The notes beneath the pieces were generated by a model. That model was not told the origin of the DNA, ran no database searches, and saw only the letters and a list, made by a program, of their open reading frames with translations. Both the position numbers and the translations under genes were made by a program. A stretch of DNA of 64,000 nucleotides from contig NZ_BAFW01000245.1 of assembly GCF_000308535.1 (NCBI RefSeq), forward strand, positions 18,385-82,384, in the 5' to 3' direction. The stretch comes from Nocardia cerradoensis NBRC 101014. GTDB lineage: Bacteria > Actinomycetota > Actinomycetes > Mycobacteriales > Mycobacteriaceae. Shown piece by piece: positions 1-7,436 of the stretch (positions within the stretch are counted from its first letter, which is position 1; every line of letters begins with the position of its first letter).

Positions 1-1386
1 CAGCTGGCCTGGGCCAGAGCCGGGGCGATCACTGCCGAGATGCGGTATATCGCTGCGCGCGAAGGTGTTTCGCCGGAATTGGTGCGCGACGAGGTGGCCG
101 CCGGCCGGGCCGTGATCCCCGCCAACCACAACCACCCCGAATGCGAGCCGATGATCATCGGCAAGAAGTTCGCGGTGAAGATCAACGCCAATATCGGCAA
201 CTCCGCGGTCACCTCCTCGATCGCCGAAGAGGTGGAGAAGATGGTGTGGGCCACCCGCTGGGGCGCCGACACCATCATGGACCTGTCCACCGGTAAGAAC
301 ATCCACGAGACCCGCGAGTGGATCCTGCGGAATTCGCCGGTACCGGTCGGCACCGTGCCGATCTACCAGGCGCTGGAGAAGGTGAACGGCGATCCGACCC
401 AGCTGACCTGGGAAATCTACCGCGACACCGTGATCGAGCAGGCCGAGCAGGGCGTGGACTACATGACCGTGCACGCCGGGGTGCTGCTGCGCTACGTCCC
501 GCTGACCGCCAAGCGCGTCACCGGCATCGTCTCGCGCGGCGGTTCGATCATGGCGGCATGGTGTCTGGCCCACCACCAGGAATCGTTCCTGTACACCAAC
601 TTCGCGGAACTGTGCGAGATCCTGGCGAAATACGACATCACCTTCTCCCTCGGTGACGGGTTGCGGCCCGGTTCGATCGCGGATGCCAACGACGAGGCGC
701 AGTTCGCCGAACTGCGCACACTCGGCGAGCTGACCAAGATCGCGAAATCCCATGGCGTGCAGGTGATGATCGAGGGCCCGGGGCACGTCCCGATGCACAA
801 GATCGTGGAGAACGTGCGGCTCGAGGAGGAGCTGTGCGAGGAGGCGCCGTTCTACACGCTGGGCCCGCTCGCCACCGATATCGCACCGGCCTACGACCAC
901 ATCACCTCGGCGATCGGCGCGGCGATCATCGCGCAGGCCGGCACCGCGATGCTCTGCTACGTCACCCCGAAGGAACATCTGGGGCTGCCCAATCGCGACG
1001 ATGTGAAGACCGGCGTCATCACCTACAAGATCGCCGCGCATTCGGCCGATCTCGCCAAGGGGCATCCGCGGGCGCAGGAACGCGACGACGCATTGTCCAA
1101 GGCGCGCTTCGAATTCCGCTGGCACGACCAGTTCGCGCTGTCGCTGGATCCCGACACCGCGCGGGAGTACCACGACGAAACGCTGCCCGCCGAACCCGCC
1201 AAGACGGCCCACTTCTGCTCGATGTGCGGCCCGAAGTTCTGCTCCATGCGCATCTCCGCCGATGTACGCGAGTACGCGGAGAAGCAGGGGCTCACCGACG
1301 TGGAGGCCATCGAGGCCGGTATGGCCGAGAAGTCGGCCGAATTCGCCGAGGCCGGCGGAAAGGTCTACCTGCCGGTCGTGTCGTGA
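1..1386 (+). CDS. thiC: Phosphomethylpyrimidine synthase ThiC, 5' end cut by window edge
   Basis: ThiC is the radical-SAM enzyme that rearranges aminoimidazole ribotide into the HMP-phosphate pyrimidine of thiamine. The frame is open from base 1: codons before the first ATG (base 40) read QLAWARAG, which is ThiC sequence, so the gene starts upstream of the window and 461 codons are seen. The C-terminus carries the iron-sulfur motif CSMCGPKFC (CxxCxxxxC, near bases 1218-1245). The HIV- and GPGHVPMH-type blocks of the TIM barrel are also visible. It lies upstream of thiD in the same orientation but is separated from it by two regulator/enzyme modules. The usual TPP riboswitch would be outside this window. 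Confidence 0.97.
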   Translation, partial: QLAWARAGAITAEMRYIAAREGVSPELVRDEVAAGRAVIPANHNHPECEPMIIGKKFAVKINANIGNSAVTSSIAEEVEKMVWATRWGADTIMDLSTGKNIHETREWILRNSPVPVGTVPIYQALEKVNGDPTQLTWEIYRDTVIEQAEQGVDYMTVHAGVLLRYVPLTAKRVTGIVSRGGSIMAAWCLAHHQESFLYTNFAELCEILAKYDITFSLGDGLRPGSIADANDEAQFAELRTLGELTKIAKSHGVQVMIEGPGHVPMHKIVENVRLEEELCEEAPFYTLGPLATDIAPAYDHITSAIGAAIIAQAGTAMLCYVTPKEHLGLPNRDDVKTGVITYKIAAHSADLAKGHPRAQERDDALSKARFEFRWHDQFALSLDPDTAREYHDETLPAEPAKTAHFCSMCGPKFCSMRISADVREYAEKQGLTDVEAIEAGMAEKSAEFAEAGGKVYLPVVS

Positions 1387-1431
1387 CAGCGAAAGCTGTT
1401 GTGCCGTAACGGCGCTGCCGTTGCGCTGCGC

Positions 1432-1469
1432 GCGCCGACGCCGCCCGCCGCCAGGGTGCGCGTCGGCGC
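1432..1469. terminator. Candidate terminator hairpin after thiC
   Basis: A 10-bp perfect stem, GCGCCGACGC with GCGTCGGCGC, encloses an 18-nt loop. It lies between the 3' ends of the convergent thiC and TetR genes, where a bidirectional terminator is expected. There is no U-tract, as is usual in actinobacteria. Confidence 0.4.
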
Positions 1470-1501
1470 CGCAGATGTGCCGCCGGCCCGCGGATGTCAG
1501 C

Positions 1502-2143
1502 TCATCGCTCGATGTTCGCGAGCGTCCGGATACCGGTGAGAATCACGCGAACGCCGTGGTCGAATTCGTCGTTCGGATCTACGGCGGACAACTTCGTGAC
1601 CAGATTCGCCGTGCGCGGATAACGATCGGGGTCGACCGCCCGGTCGATATGCGCATAGGGGTTGTCGGCGCCGTAATCCGCACCGGTGCGCGCCTGCTCC
1701 TCGATCACGAATCCGACCGTGTAGTGCAGGACGATCGGGAAGACCCACCCGGCCTCGTCGGCGGAGAACCCCGCGTCCTCCAGCGTGCGTAGGGTCAATT
1801 CCATGGTGCGCCACATGGATTCATCGCTGACGTAGGTACCGGCGAGCAGTCTGCCACCGTCGCGGTGCCGCAGCATCGAACTGCGCAGGCGCCCGGCCAG
1901 TTCGGCGATCCAGTCCTGCCAGGTCTCGCCCCGGCGCGGCCCCTCCACGCGGTCGACCGCGGCGGCGAAGACCGCGCGCGCCATCACATCGAGCAGTTCC
2001 TGCTTGTTCTTGACATGCCAGTAGAGCGCCGGCGCCTGCACATCGAGCGCCGACGCCACCTTGCGCATGGTCAGTCCGTCGAGCCCGGTCTCGTCCAGCA
2101 GCTCCAGCGCGGCCGCGCCGATGGCGTTGGCGTCGAGTTTCAT
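1502..2143 (-). CDS. TetR family repressor with tetracycline-repressor-like C-terminal domain
   Basis: The 213-aa protein has an N-terminal helix-turn-helix (residues ~8-52; LTMRKVASALDVQAPALYWHVKNK) typical of the TetR/TetR_C branch, followed by an all-helical ligand/dimer domain. The ATG has a good GGAGG site upstream. It is divergent from the flavin monooxygenase gene, and the 87-bp spacer contains three TTAAC-N3-GTT(AA) repeats. The inferred role is drug- or substrate-responsive repression of itself and the monooxygenase, as in the tetR/tet and tetR/tetX style of pair. The effector is unknown. Confidence 0.88.
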   Translation of the reverse strand: MKLDANAIGAAALELLDETGLDGLTMRKVASALDVQAPALYWHVKNKQELLDVMARAVFAAAVDRVEGPRRGETWQDWIAELAGRLRSSMLRHRDGGRLLAGTYVSDESMWRTMELTLRTLEDAGFSADEAGWVFPIVLHYTVGFVIEEQARTGADYGADNPYAHIDRAVDPDRYPRTANLVTKLSAVDPNDEFDHGVRVILTGIRTLANIER

Positions 2144-2169
2144 CGCACCTCCAGTCTGTTGCTTGACAG

Positions 2170-2220
2170 CTTAACAACGTTCTGGTGTCCTTAACAGCGT
2201 TAAGGGTTTAACAATGTTAA
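2170..2220. promoter_or_regulatory. Three-copy operator between TetR and flavin monooxygenase
   Basis: Three copies of an inverted repeat lie between the divergent genes. CTTAACAACGTT at 2170-2181 is incomplete. CCTTAACAGCGTTAAGG at 2189-2205 is a perfect 7+3+7 palindrome. TTAACAATGTTAA is at 2208-2220. Centres are about 20 and 17 bp apart. The last copy abuts the AAGGAG ribosome-binding site of the monooxygenase, so bound repressor would block that promoter. Assignment to the adjacent TetR protein is inference from position. Confidence 0.7.
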
Positions 2221-2230
2221 GGAGCCGGTC

Positions 2231-3709
2231 GTGGACACAACGGATGTAGTCGTCGCAGGTGGCGGACCTACCGGATTGATGCTCGCGTACGAATTGCGGC
2301 TGGCCGGGGTCGCGGTGGAGGTCCTGGACGCGCTGCCGGCGCGCACCGGTGAATCCCGCGCCGGAGGTATCCACGCGCACACCATGGAGATCCTCGATCA
2401 GCGCGGTCTGCTCGACGACCTGCTGCGACAGGGGCGCACACTGCCCCGGGGCCACTTCGGCGGACTCCCGCTCGAGTTCGGCGATTTCCATACCCGCTTC
2501 CCCTACACCCTGGCCGTATTGCAGTCGGTGATCGAGGGCGAATTGGACCGCCACGCGACGGCGGCCGGCGCGCCCGTGCAGTGGGATTCGCCCGTCAACG
2601 GATTCCGCCAAGACGATTCCGGGGTGGAGGTCGAGGTCGGCGGAAGCCGTCCGCGCCGGATCCGCGCCGCCTACCTGGCCGGCTGCGACGGCGGGCGCAG
2701 TGCGGTGCGCAAGCTCGCGGGCATCGGCTTCGACGGCACGGACGCGACGGTGACGGGCATGATCGCCGACGTCGAACTCGCCACTCCCCCCGCCGAGCTG
2801 TTCTTCGGCGCCCGCGGCGCGACCGGCGACTATTCGGTGATCCAGTTCGAGCCCGGGTGGTACCGGTTGATCGCCCAGTGCCACGACCGGGTGCGCGAAC
2901 GTGGCACTGCGTTGACCTTCGACGAATTCCGCGACGCGTTCACCGAACTCGCGGGCACCGATTTCGGCATGCACCGCCCACGGTGGGTCACCCACTACGG
3001 CGATGCCGCCCGGCAGGCCGATCGCTACCGGGTCGGCCGAGTGTTCCTGGCGGGCGACGCCGCGCACATCCATTTCCCGGCCGGTGGCCAGGGCCAGAAT
3101 CTGGGGCTGCAGGATGCGGTCAATCTGGGCTGGAAGATCGCGGCCGTGCTGCGCGGCAACGCCTCCGACGCACTGCTGGACACCTACGAATCCGAACGCC
3201 ATCCGATCGCCGCGCGTGTACTGCGGAATACGCGCGCCCAGACGGCGCTGTCGCGGCCCGGTGCGCACGTGGACGCGTTGCGCGACAGCATGTCCGACCT
3301 TTTCGAGATCGATGAGGTACGCCACCGCCTCGGGCTCATGATCACCGCACTGGACATCCGCTACGACTGCGGGGACGAGCACCCACTGTGCGGCCGGCGC
3401 GTGCCGGACGTCGATATCGCGACCGCCGACGGGCCCACCCGCGTGCACGAGCTGCTGCGTTCCGGACGCCCGATTCTGTTGGTACGCAATGCCGCCGAAG
3501 TTCCCGATATCAGCGCATGGAAGGATCGCGTCGAGATCGTGTGCGCCACGGATCCGGCCACCGAATGGATCGTCCCCGGATTCGGTTCCGTTCCGGCGCC
3601 CGTGTACACCCTCATCCGACCGGACGGGTATATCGCTTGGGCCGCAAGCACTTCCACCACCGAGGGGCTGAGCGCGGCACTCGGCAGGTGGGTCGGCGCC
3701 GACCGGTGA
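2231..3709 (+). CDS. FAD-dependent aromatic (class A) monooxygenase
   Basis: This 492-aa single-component flavoprotein monooxygenase would use NAD(P)H and O2 to hydroxylate an aromatic or polyketide-like substrate. The N-terminal FAD dinucleotide motif is VVAGGGPTGL (residues ~6-15). The GD motif region FLAGDAAHIHFPAGGQGQN lies near residues 275-293, and a thioredoxin-like C-terminal tail follows as in the PgaE/RdmE/MhpA/rifampicin-monooxygenase group. GTG start 6 nt after AAGGAG. Expression is probably controlled by the divergent TetR. Detoxification of an antibiotic (Rox-like) or degradation of a phenolic compound are both possible; the sequence does not decide. Confidence 0.87.
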   Translation: MDTTDVVVAGGGPTGLMLAYELRLAGVAVEVLDALPARTGESRAGGIHAHTMEILDQRGLLDDLLRQGRTLPRGHFGGLPLEFGDFHTRFPYTLAVLQSVIEGELDRHATAAGAPVQWDSPVNGFRQDDSGVEVEVGGSRPRRIRAAYLAGCDGGRSAVRKLAGIGFDGTDATVTGMIADVELATPPAELFFGARGATGDYSVIQFEPGWYRLIAQCHDRVRERGTALTFDEFRDAFTELAGTDFGMHRPRWVTHYGDAARQADRYRVGRVFLAGDAAHIHFPAGGQGQNLGLQDAVNLGWKIAAVLRGNASDALLDTYESERHPIAARVLRNTRAQTALSRPGAHVDALRDSMSDLFEIDEVRHRLGLMITALDIRYDCGDEHPLCGRRVPDVDIATADGPTRVHELLRSGRPILLVRNAAEVPDISAWKDRVEIVCATDPATEWIVPGFGSVPAPVYTLIRPDGYIAWAASTSTTEGLSAALGRWVGADR

Positions 3710-3759
3710 TCTCGGCGGCTACCCACGCCGCTCCATCGGCGCCCACCGTGGCGTCGCCG

Positions 3760-4407
3760 CTACTTCCGGGGCTGCCAGCGGGCGACGAAATCGTCGGGTT
3801 GCGGTGCGGGACCGGGGAGTTCGCCGGGGGTGCGCAGTCCGTCGAGCAGCAGCGCGAGTATGCGGTGGCGTAACTGTGCGGTTCGAGAGGCGTCGGGGAG
3901 GATGATCGCGGCGCAGGCCTCCAGGACCAGGCTGAGATCGGCGATCGTCACTCCGTCGCGGACGGCGCCGGAAACCCGCGCCCGGCGCAGTATTTCCTCG
4001 TTCAGCTCCGCGGAGCGTCGCACCTGAGGCGCGAACGATTCGTCCGGAGTGAACGTGCCGGCCAATCGCACGGTCAGCGAATGCACATCGGCGTCGACCA
4101 CCCGGCGCAGGAATTCGGCGAGCACGTCGGCGTCGGACGCCGACTCGAGCGCGGCCTCGGCCTCGGCGTTGTAGCGGCACAACCCCTGGTAGCAGAGCGT
4201 GCGCAGCAGCGCCTCCTTACTCGGATAGCGGCGATACAGCGCGCTGATCCCCACCCCGGCACGTTCGGCGACGGCCGCGATCGGGGCGGTCGCATCGGCG
4301 AGGAAGACCGCGCGCGCGGCGTCGAGAATGATTCCGTCGTTGCGCGCGGCCTGCGCCTTGCGGCCGGGAAGCGCCTGGTGAGCTGGGGCGTCGGCTGGTT
4401 TCGGCAT
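3760..4407 (-). CDS. TetR family transcriptional regulator
   Basis: The 215-aa protein has a TetR helix-turn-helix at residues ~25-70 (VAERAGVGISALYRRYPSKEALL) and a helical C-terminal domain related to the TetR_C groups with a SBD-like fold. It is divergent from the epoxide hydrolase gene. The 86-bp spacer contains a 24-bp inverted repeat, so autoregulation plus control of the hydrolase is the likely role. The ligand is unknown. Confidence 0.87.
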   Translation of the reverse strand: MPKPADAPAHQALPGRKAQAARNDGIILDAARAVFLADATAPIAAVAERAGVGISALYRRYPSKEALLRTLCYQGLCRYNAEAEAALESASDADVLAEFLRRVVDADVHSLTVRLAGTFTPDESFAPQVRRSAELNEEILRRARVSGAVRDGVTIADLSLVLEACAAIILPDASRTAQLRHRILALLLDGLRTPGELPGPAPQPDDFVARWQPRK

Positions 4408-4425
4408 GGTTTCAGCCTAGCACTT

Positions 4426-4479
4426 GAAACGGAATGATCCGTTCTGATATAGTTCTATCAGAACGAAACATTCCGTTCC
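4426..4479. promoter_or_regulatory. Long inverted-repeat operator between TetR and epoxide hydrolase
   Basis: Arms at 4426-4449 and 4456-4479 are reverse complements except for a few central and end bases. The core arm is CATTCCGTT paired with AACGGAATG, together with TATCAGAACG paired with CGTTCTGATA, around a 6-bp spacer (TAGTTC). Within each arm GGAATG-N-TCCGTTC forms a smaller imperfect palindrome, so two repressor dimers could bind. The right arm ends 4 bp before the AGGAG site of the hydrolase. Confidence 0.65.
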
Positions 4480-4493
4480 AATAGGAGACGATC

Positions 4494-5627
4494 ATGACCA
4501 TCCGCCCGTTCCACATCGACATCCCGCAGGACCGCCTCGACGACCTCGCCGATCGGCTGCGCCAGGCGCTGTGGCCGGACGAGCTGCCCGGCGTCGGCGA
4601 CGCCTACGGCGTGCCGGGCGATCGGGTGCGCGCGCTGGCGAAGTACTGGTTGAACGACTTCGATTGGCGCGCAACGGAAGCGCGGTTGAATGCGCATCCG
4701 CAGTTCTGCACGGAGATCGACGGCGAGGATATTCACTTCCTGCACGTCCGCTCGTCGCGGCCGGATGCGCTGCCGGTGATCCTCACCCACGGCTGGCCCG
4801 GTTCGGTGCTGGAGTACCTGGACGTGATCGAGGCGCTGACCGAACCGGAATCCCCCGACCACCCGGCCTTCCACGTGGTCCTGCCGTCGCTGCCGGGCTT
4901 CGGCTTCTCCGGCCCGACCCGCAGCACCGGCTGGGACACCCAGCGCACCGCCCGCGCGTGGGTGGAGTTGATGGATCGGCTCGGTTACCAGCGCTTCGGC
5001 GCGATCGGCAACGACGGCGGGTCGATGATCTCCCCGGAGATCGGCCGGCTGGCCGGCGATCGTGTGGTGGGCGTCCACGTGACGCAGTTGTTCTCCTTCC
5101 CCTCCGGCGACCCCGCCGAATTCGACGGACTGTCCGAAGAGGATCTGGGGGCGCTCGCGCACCTGCAGTGGTTCCAGGACAACAAGATGGCGTTCAACAT
5201 CCTGTGCAGCCAGCAGCCGCAGACGCTGGCCTACGCGCTGAGCGACTCGCCGCTCGGGCTGTTGGGCTGGAACGCACAGCTTTTCGGCGAAGGTCTCGAT
5301 CCGGAATTCGTGATCGGCAATATCGCGCTGTACTGGCTCACCGGCACCGCGGCCTCGTCGATCCGGTTCTACTACGAGAACGCCCACGCCACCGAGCGTC
5401 CGTCCGGACCGACCACCACCCCGACCGCACTGGCCATGTTCGCCGGGGATTTCCGGTCGATCCGCCGGTTCGCCGAGCGCGACCACGAGAACATCGTCAG
5501 CTGGAATTCCTACGACGTGGGATCGGTGACCGGCGGGCCCAACGACGCGGCCGGACACTACGCCGCGCACGAGGCGCCGGAGGTCCTGGTCGGCGACATC
5601 CGGACGTTCTTCGCCCGGGTCCGGTGA
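4494..5627 (+). CDS. Epoxide hydrolase with EHN domain (alpha/beta hydrolase)
   Basis: This enzyme hydrolyses epoxides to vicinal diols. The 377-aa protein begins with the EHN N-terminal cap typical of microsomal/juvenile-hormone-type epoxide hydrolases (residues 1-110). The oxyanion motif HGWPGS is near residue 98. The nucleophile elbow reads GNDGGS, with Asp as the putative nucleophile. The C-terminus is GHYAAHEAPEVLVGDIRTFF, carrying the catalytic His. ATG start with AGGAG 6 nt upstream. The divergent TetR and shared operator suggest induction by an epoxide or its precursor. A hairpin terminator follows. Confidence 0.92.
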   Translation: MTIRPFHIDIPQDRLDDLADRLRQALWPDELPGVGDAYGVPGDRVRALAKYWLNDFDWRATEARLNAHPQFCTEIDGEDIHFLHVRSSRPDALPVILTHGWPGSVLEYLDVIEALTEPESPDHPAFHVVLPSLPGFGFSGPTRSTGWDTQRTARAWVELMDRLGYQRFGAIGNDGGSMISPEIGRLAGDRVVGVHVTQLFSFPSGDPAEFDGLSEEDLGALAHLQWFQDNKMAFNILCSQQPQTLAYALSDSPLGLLGWNAQLFGEGLDPEFVIGNIALYWLTGTAASSIRFYYENAHATERPSGPTTTPTALAMFAGDFRSIRRFAERDHENIVSWNSYDVGSVTGGPNDAAGHYAAHEAPEVLVGDIRTFFARVR

Positions 5628-5637
5628 ATCCCCCGGC

Positions 5638-5666
5638 GGCTGAGCAGTCGCGCCGACTGCTCAGCC
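5638..5666. terminator. Bidirectional hairpin terminator
   Basis: GGCTGAGCAGTCG and CGACTGCTCAGCC form a perfect 13-bp stem with a 3-nt loop. It sits between the convergent epoxide hydrolase and small basic protein genes. Confidence 0.8.
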
Positions 5667-5674
5667 GGGGCGCG

Positions 5675-5812
5675 TTACCGCTGCTTCTTCCCGTCGACCG
5701 TGGTCTCCACACCCGATGGGGTAACGCCCTTGGCCTTCTTCTCCGCTCGCTTCTCCTTCAGCGACTTGCCGGATTTCTTGGACATGGTGCTGCGTGGAGA
5801 TTTATCGGACAT
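5675..5812 (-). CDS. Small highly basic conserved protein
   Basis: This is a 45-aa lysine-rich protein (MSDKSPRSTMSKKSGKSLKE at the start, then a KRAEKKAKG stretch). The ATG at 5812 was chosen over a longer frame because AAAGGA lies 8 nt upstream and the upstream residues look random. It ends just before a strong hairpin shared with the epoxide hydrolase. Nothing enzymatic is visible. The charge suggests nucleic-acid or ribosome association, but that is only inference. Confidence 0.7.
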   Translation of the reverse strand: MSDKSPRSTMSKKSGKSLKEKRAEKKAKGVTPSGVETTVDGKKQR

Positions 5813-5958
5813 GAGGGTCCTTTGTTCGGCAGGATCCGAATGATCCTGTTGGCCCGACCGTACGCGCCCGCCCTCCCGCATCGGCGTAATGCGCCGTCAG
5901 CACGGCCGCGTGGACGCCACACTGCGGTCGCGTGCCGGCGCGTCGTAGGGTCTGTCTC

Positions 5959-6804
5959 GTGAAACTGCTGCCGTTGCCGGAACCGGGTACTACGCCGGTC
6001 CGGGTGCTGACGATCGCCGGAACCGACTCCGGAGGTGGCGCCGGAATTCAGGCCGATTCGCGGACCATGGCACTGCTCGGTGTTCATGCCTGCGTGGCGG
6101 TGGCCGCGGTGACGGTGCAGAACTCGGTCGGGGTCAGCGGTTTCCACGAGATTCCGCCGCAGACCGTCGCCGATCAGGTGCGGGTGGTGACCGGCGATAT
6201 CGGGGTCGCGGCGGCCAAGACCGGCATGCTGGCCTCGACCGCGATCATCGAGGCCGTGGCCCGGGTCTGCGACGAGGTCGGCATCGGACGCGACGGCACA
6301 GTGCCGTTGGTGGTCGACCCGGTGGCGGCCTCCATGCACGGCGACCCCCTGCTGCACACGGAAGCCCTGGACGCGCTGCGCTCGGTCCTCATTCCGCGCG
6401 CCACGCTGGTGACCCCGAATCTGGACGAGGTGCGGCTGCTCACCGGCATCGCCGTCACCGACGACCGCAGCGCCCGCAAGGCCGCCGAGGCGCTGATCGC
6501 ACTCGGCCCGCGCTGGGCCGTCGTCAAGGGCGGCCATCTGCGCTCCTCCGAATTCAGCACCGATCTGCTGTTCGACGGCGACCGCTTCCACGAGCTCACC
6601 GCACCCCGCATCACGACCGGTAACGATCACGGCGGCGGCGACACCCTGGCCGCCGCCTCCGCCTGCGCCCTGGCACACGGCTACCCGGTGCCCGAGGCGG
6701 TGGCCTTCGCCAAGGAATGGACCACGCGCTGCCTGGCGGCGTCCTACGATCTCGGCGCCGGGCACGGACCGGTGTCGCCGCTGTGGCGCTTACACGGAAG
6801 CTGA
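5959..6804 (+). CDS. thiD: Hydroxymethylpyrimidine/phosphomethylpyrimidine kinase ThiD
   Basis: ThiD phosphorylates HMP and HMP-phosphate, providing HMP-PP for ThiE. The 281-aa protein shows the ribokinase-like pattern: LTIAGTDSGGGAGIQAD near the N-terminus, VVDPVAASMHG (residues ~118-128), TPNLDE, VVKGGH, and the anion-hole/catalytic stretch TTGNDHGGGDTLA. In most ThiD proteins this last motif reads GTGC or GxGD. The GTG at 5959 is preferred over an upstream ATG. It matches the family N-terminus, and a TAGGGT -10-like hexamer 7 nt upstream with no Shine-Dalgarno suggests leaderless transcription. It works with thiC, thiE and thiOSG in this window. Confidence 0.95.
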   Translation: MKLLPLPEPGTTPVRVLTIAGTDSGGGAGIQADSRTMALLGVHACVAVAAVTVQNSVGVSGFHEIPPQTVADQVRVVTGDIGVAAAKTGMLASTAIIEAVARVCDEVGIGRDGTVPLVVDPVAASMHGDPLLHTEALDALRSVLIPRATLVTPNLDEVRLLTGIAVTDDRSARKAAEALIALGPRWAVVKGGHLRSSEFSTDLLFDGDRFHELTAPRITTGNDHGGGDTLAAASACALAHGYPVPEAVAFAKEWTTRCLAASYDLGAGHGPVSPLWRLHGS

Positions 6805-6865
6805 ATCGGCACAACGGTTTTCCACAGCGGGCTGATCTGTCGGACCCCTCGGGCATACTGCCGGT

Positions 6866-7363
6866 ATGAGCGAATCCGAGGCGGCCTCCCAGCGCGACAT
6901 CAGCTCCTACGACGATCCGGACGCACCCTGGAATCAAGCCTTCAGCGAGGGCGATATCAAGGACTGGAACCGTCCGGTGATCGACGAGTTCCGGGCCAAC
7001 GGGGGCAAGGTCGGCGGCTCCTACGAAGGCGCCACGCTGCTGTTGCTGACAACCACGGGCGCTCGCAGCGGCAAGCAGCACGTGGTGCCGCTGGGCGTGC
7101 TGTACCGCGGCGACACTCCATATCTGAGTTCGTTCATCGAGGACAAGTACCCGGCTTGGTACCACAACATCAAGGCGAATCCGCAGGTCACGGTCGAACT
7201 GGGTGGGCAGACCCGCGCCGCCCGCGGGCGCGCGCTCGAGGGCGCGGAATACGAGGAATTCGCCACGTGGGTGCTGGCGAACAACCCGCTGCTCGCCGAT
7301 TTCCAGGCTCGGTCGCAACGCCCGGTTCCGCTGGTCGTACTGGAGCTCGGCGACCCGGTCTGA
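6866..7363 (+). CDS. Deazaflavin (F420)-dependent nitroreductase family protein
   Basis: The 165-aa protein belongs to the split-beta-barrel F420H2-dependent quinone/nitro reductase family (DUF385; relatives of M. tuberculosis Ddn). Diagnostic blocks are LLTTTGARSGKQHVVPL (F420-binding loop, residues ~59-75), YPAWYHNIKANPQVTVELGG and RPVPLVVLEL. The likely reaction is F420H2-dependent reduction of quinones or related electrophiles. A CATACT hexamer 6 nt before the ATG and no ribosome-binding site suggest a leaderless message. F420H2 would come from the Fgd homologue at 41 kb. The specific substrate is unknown. Confidence 0.9.
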   Translation: MSESEAASQRDISSYDDPDAPWNQAFSEGDIKDWNRPVIDEFRANGGKVGGSYEGATLLLLTTTGARSGKQHVVPLGVLYRGDTPYLSSFIEDKYPAWYHNIKANPQVTVELGGQTRAARGRALEGAEYEEFATWVLANNPLLADFQARSQRPVPLVVLELGDPV

Positions 7364-7436
7364 CCTCGCGCGCCCTCCCAGGAAGCTCACAGGTCGGGCG
7401 CAGCGCTGCCCAAGGCTGATACCCGAAATTGGGACC

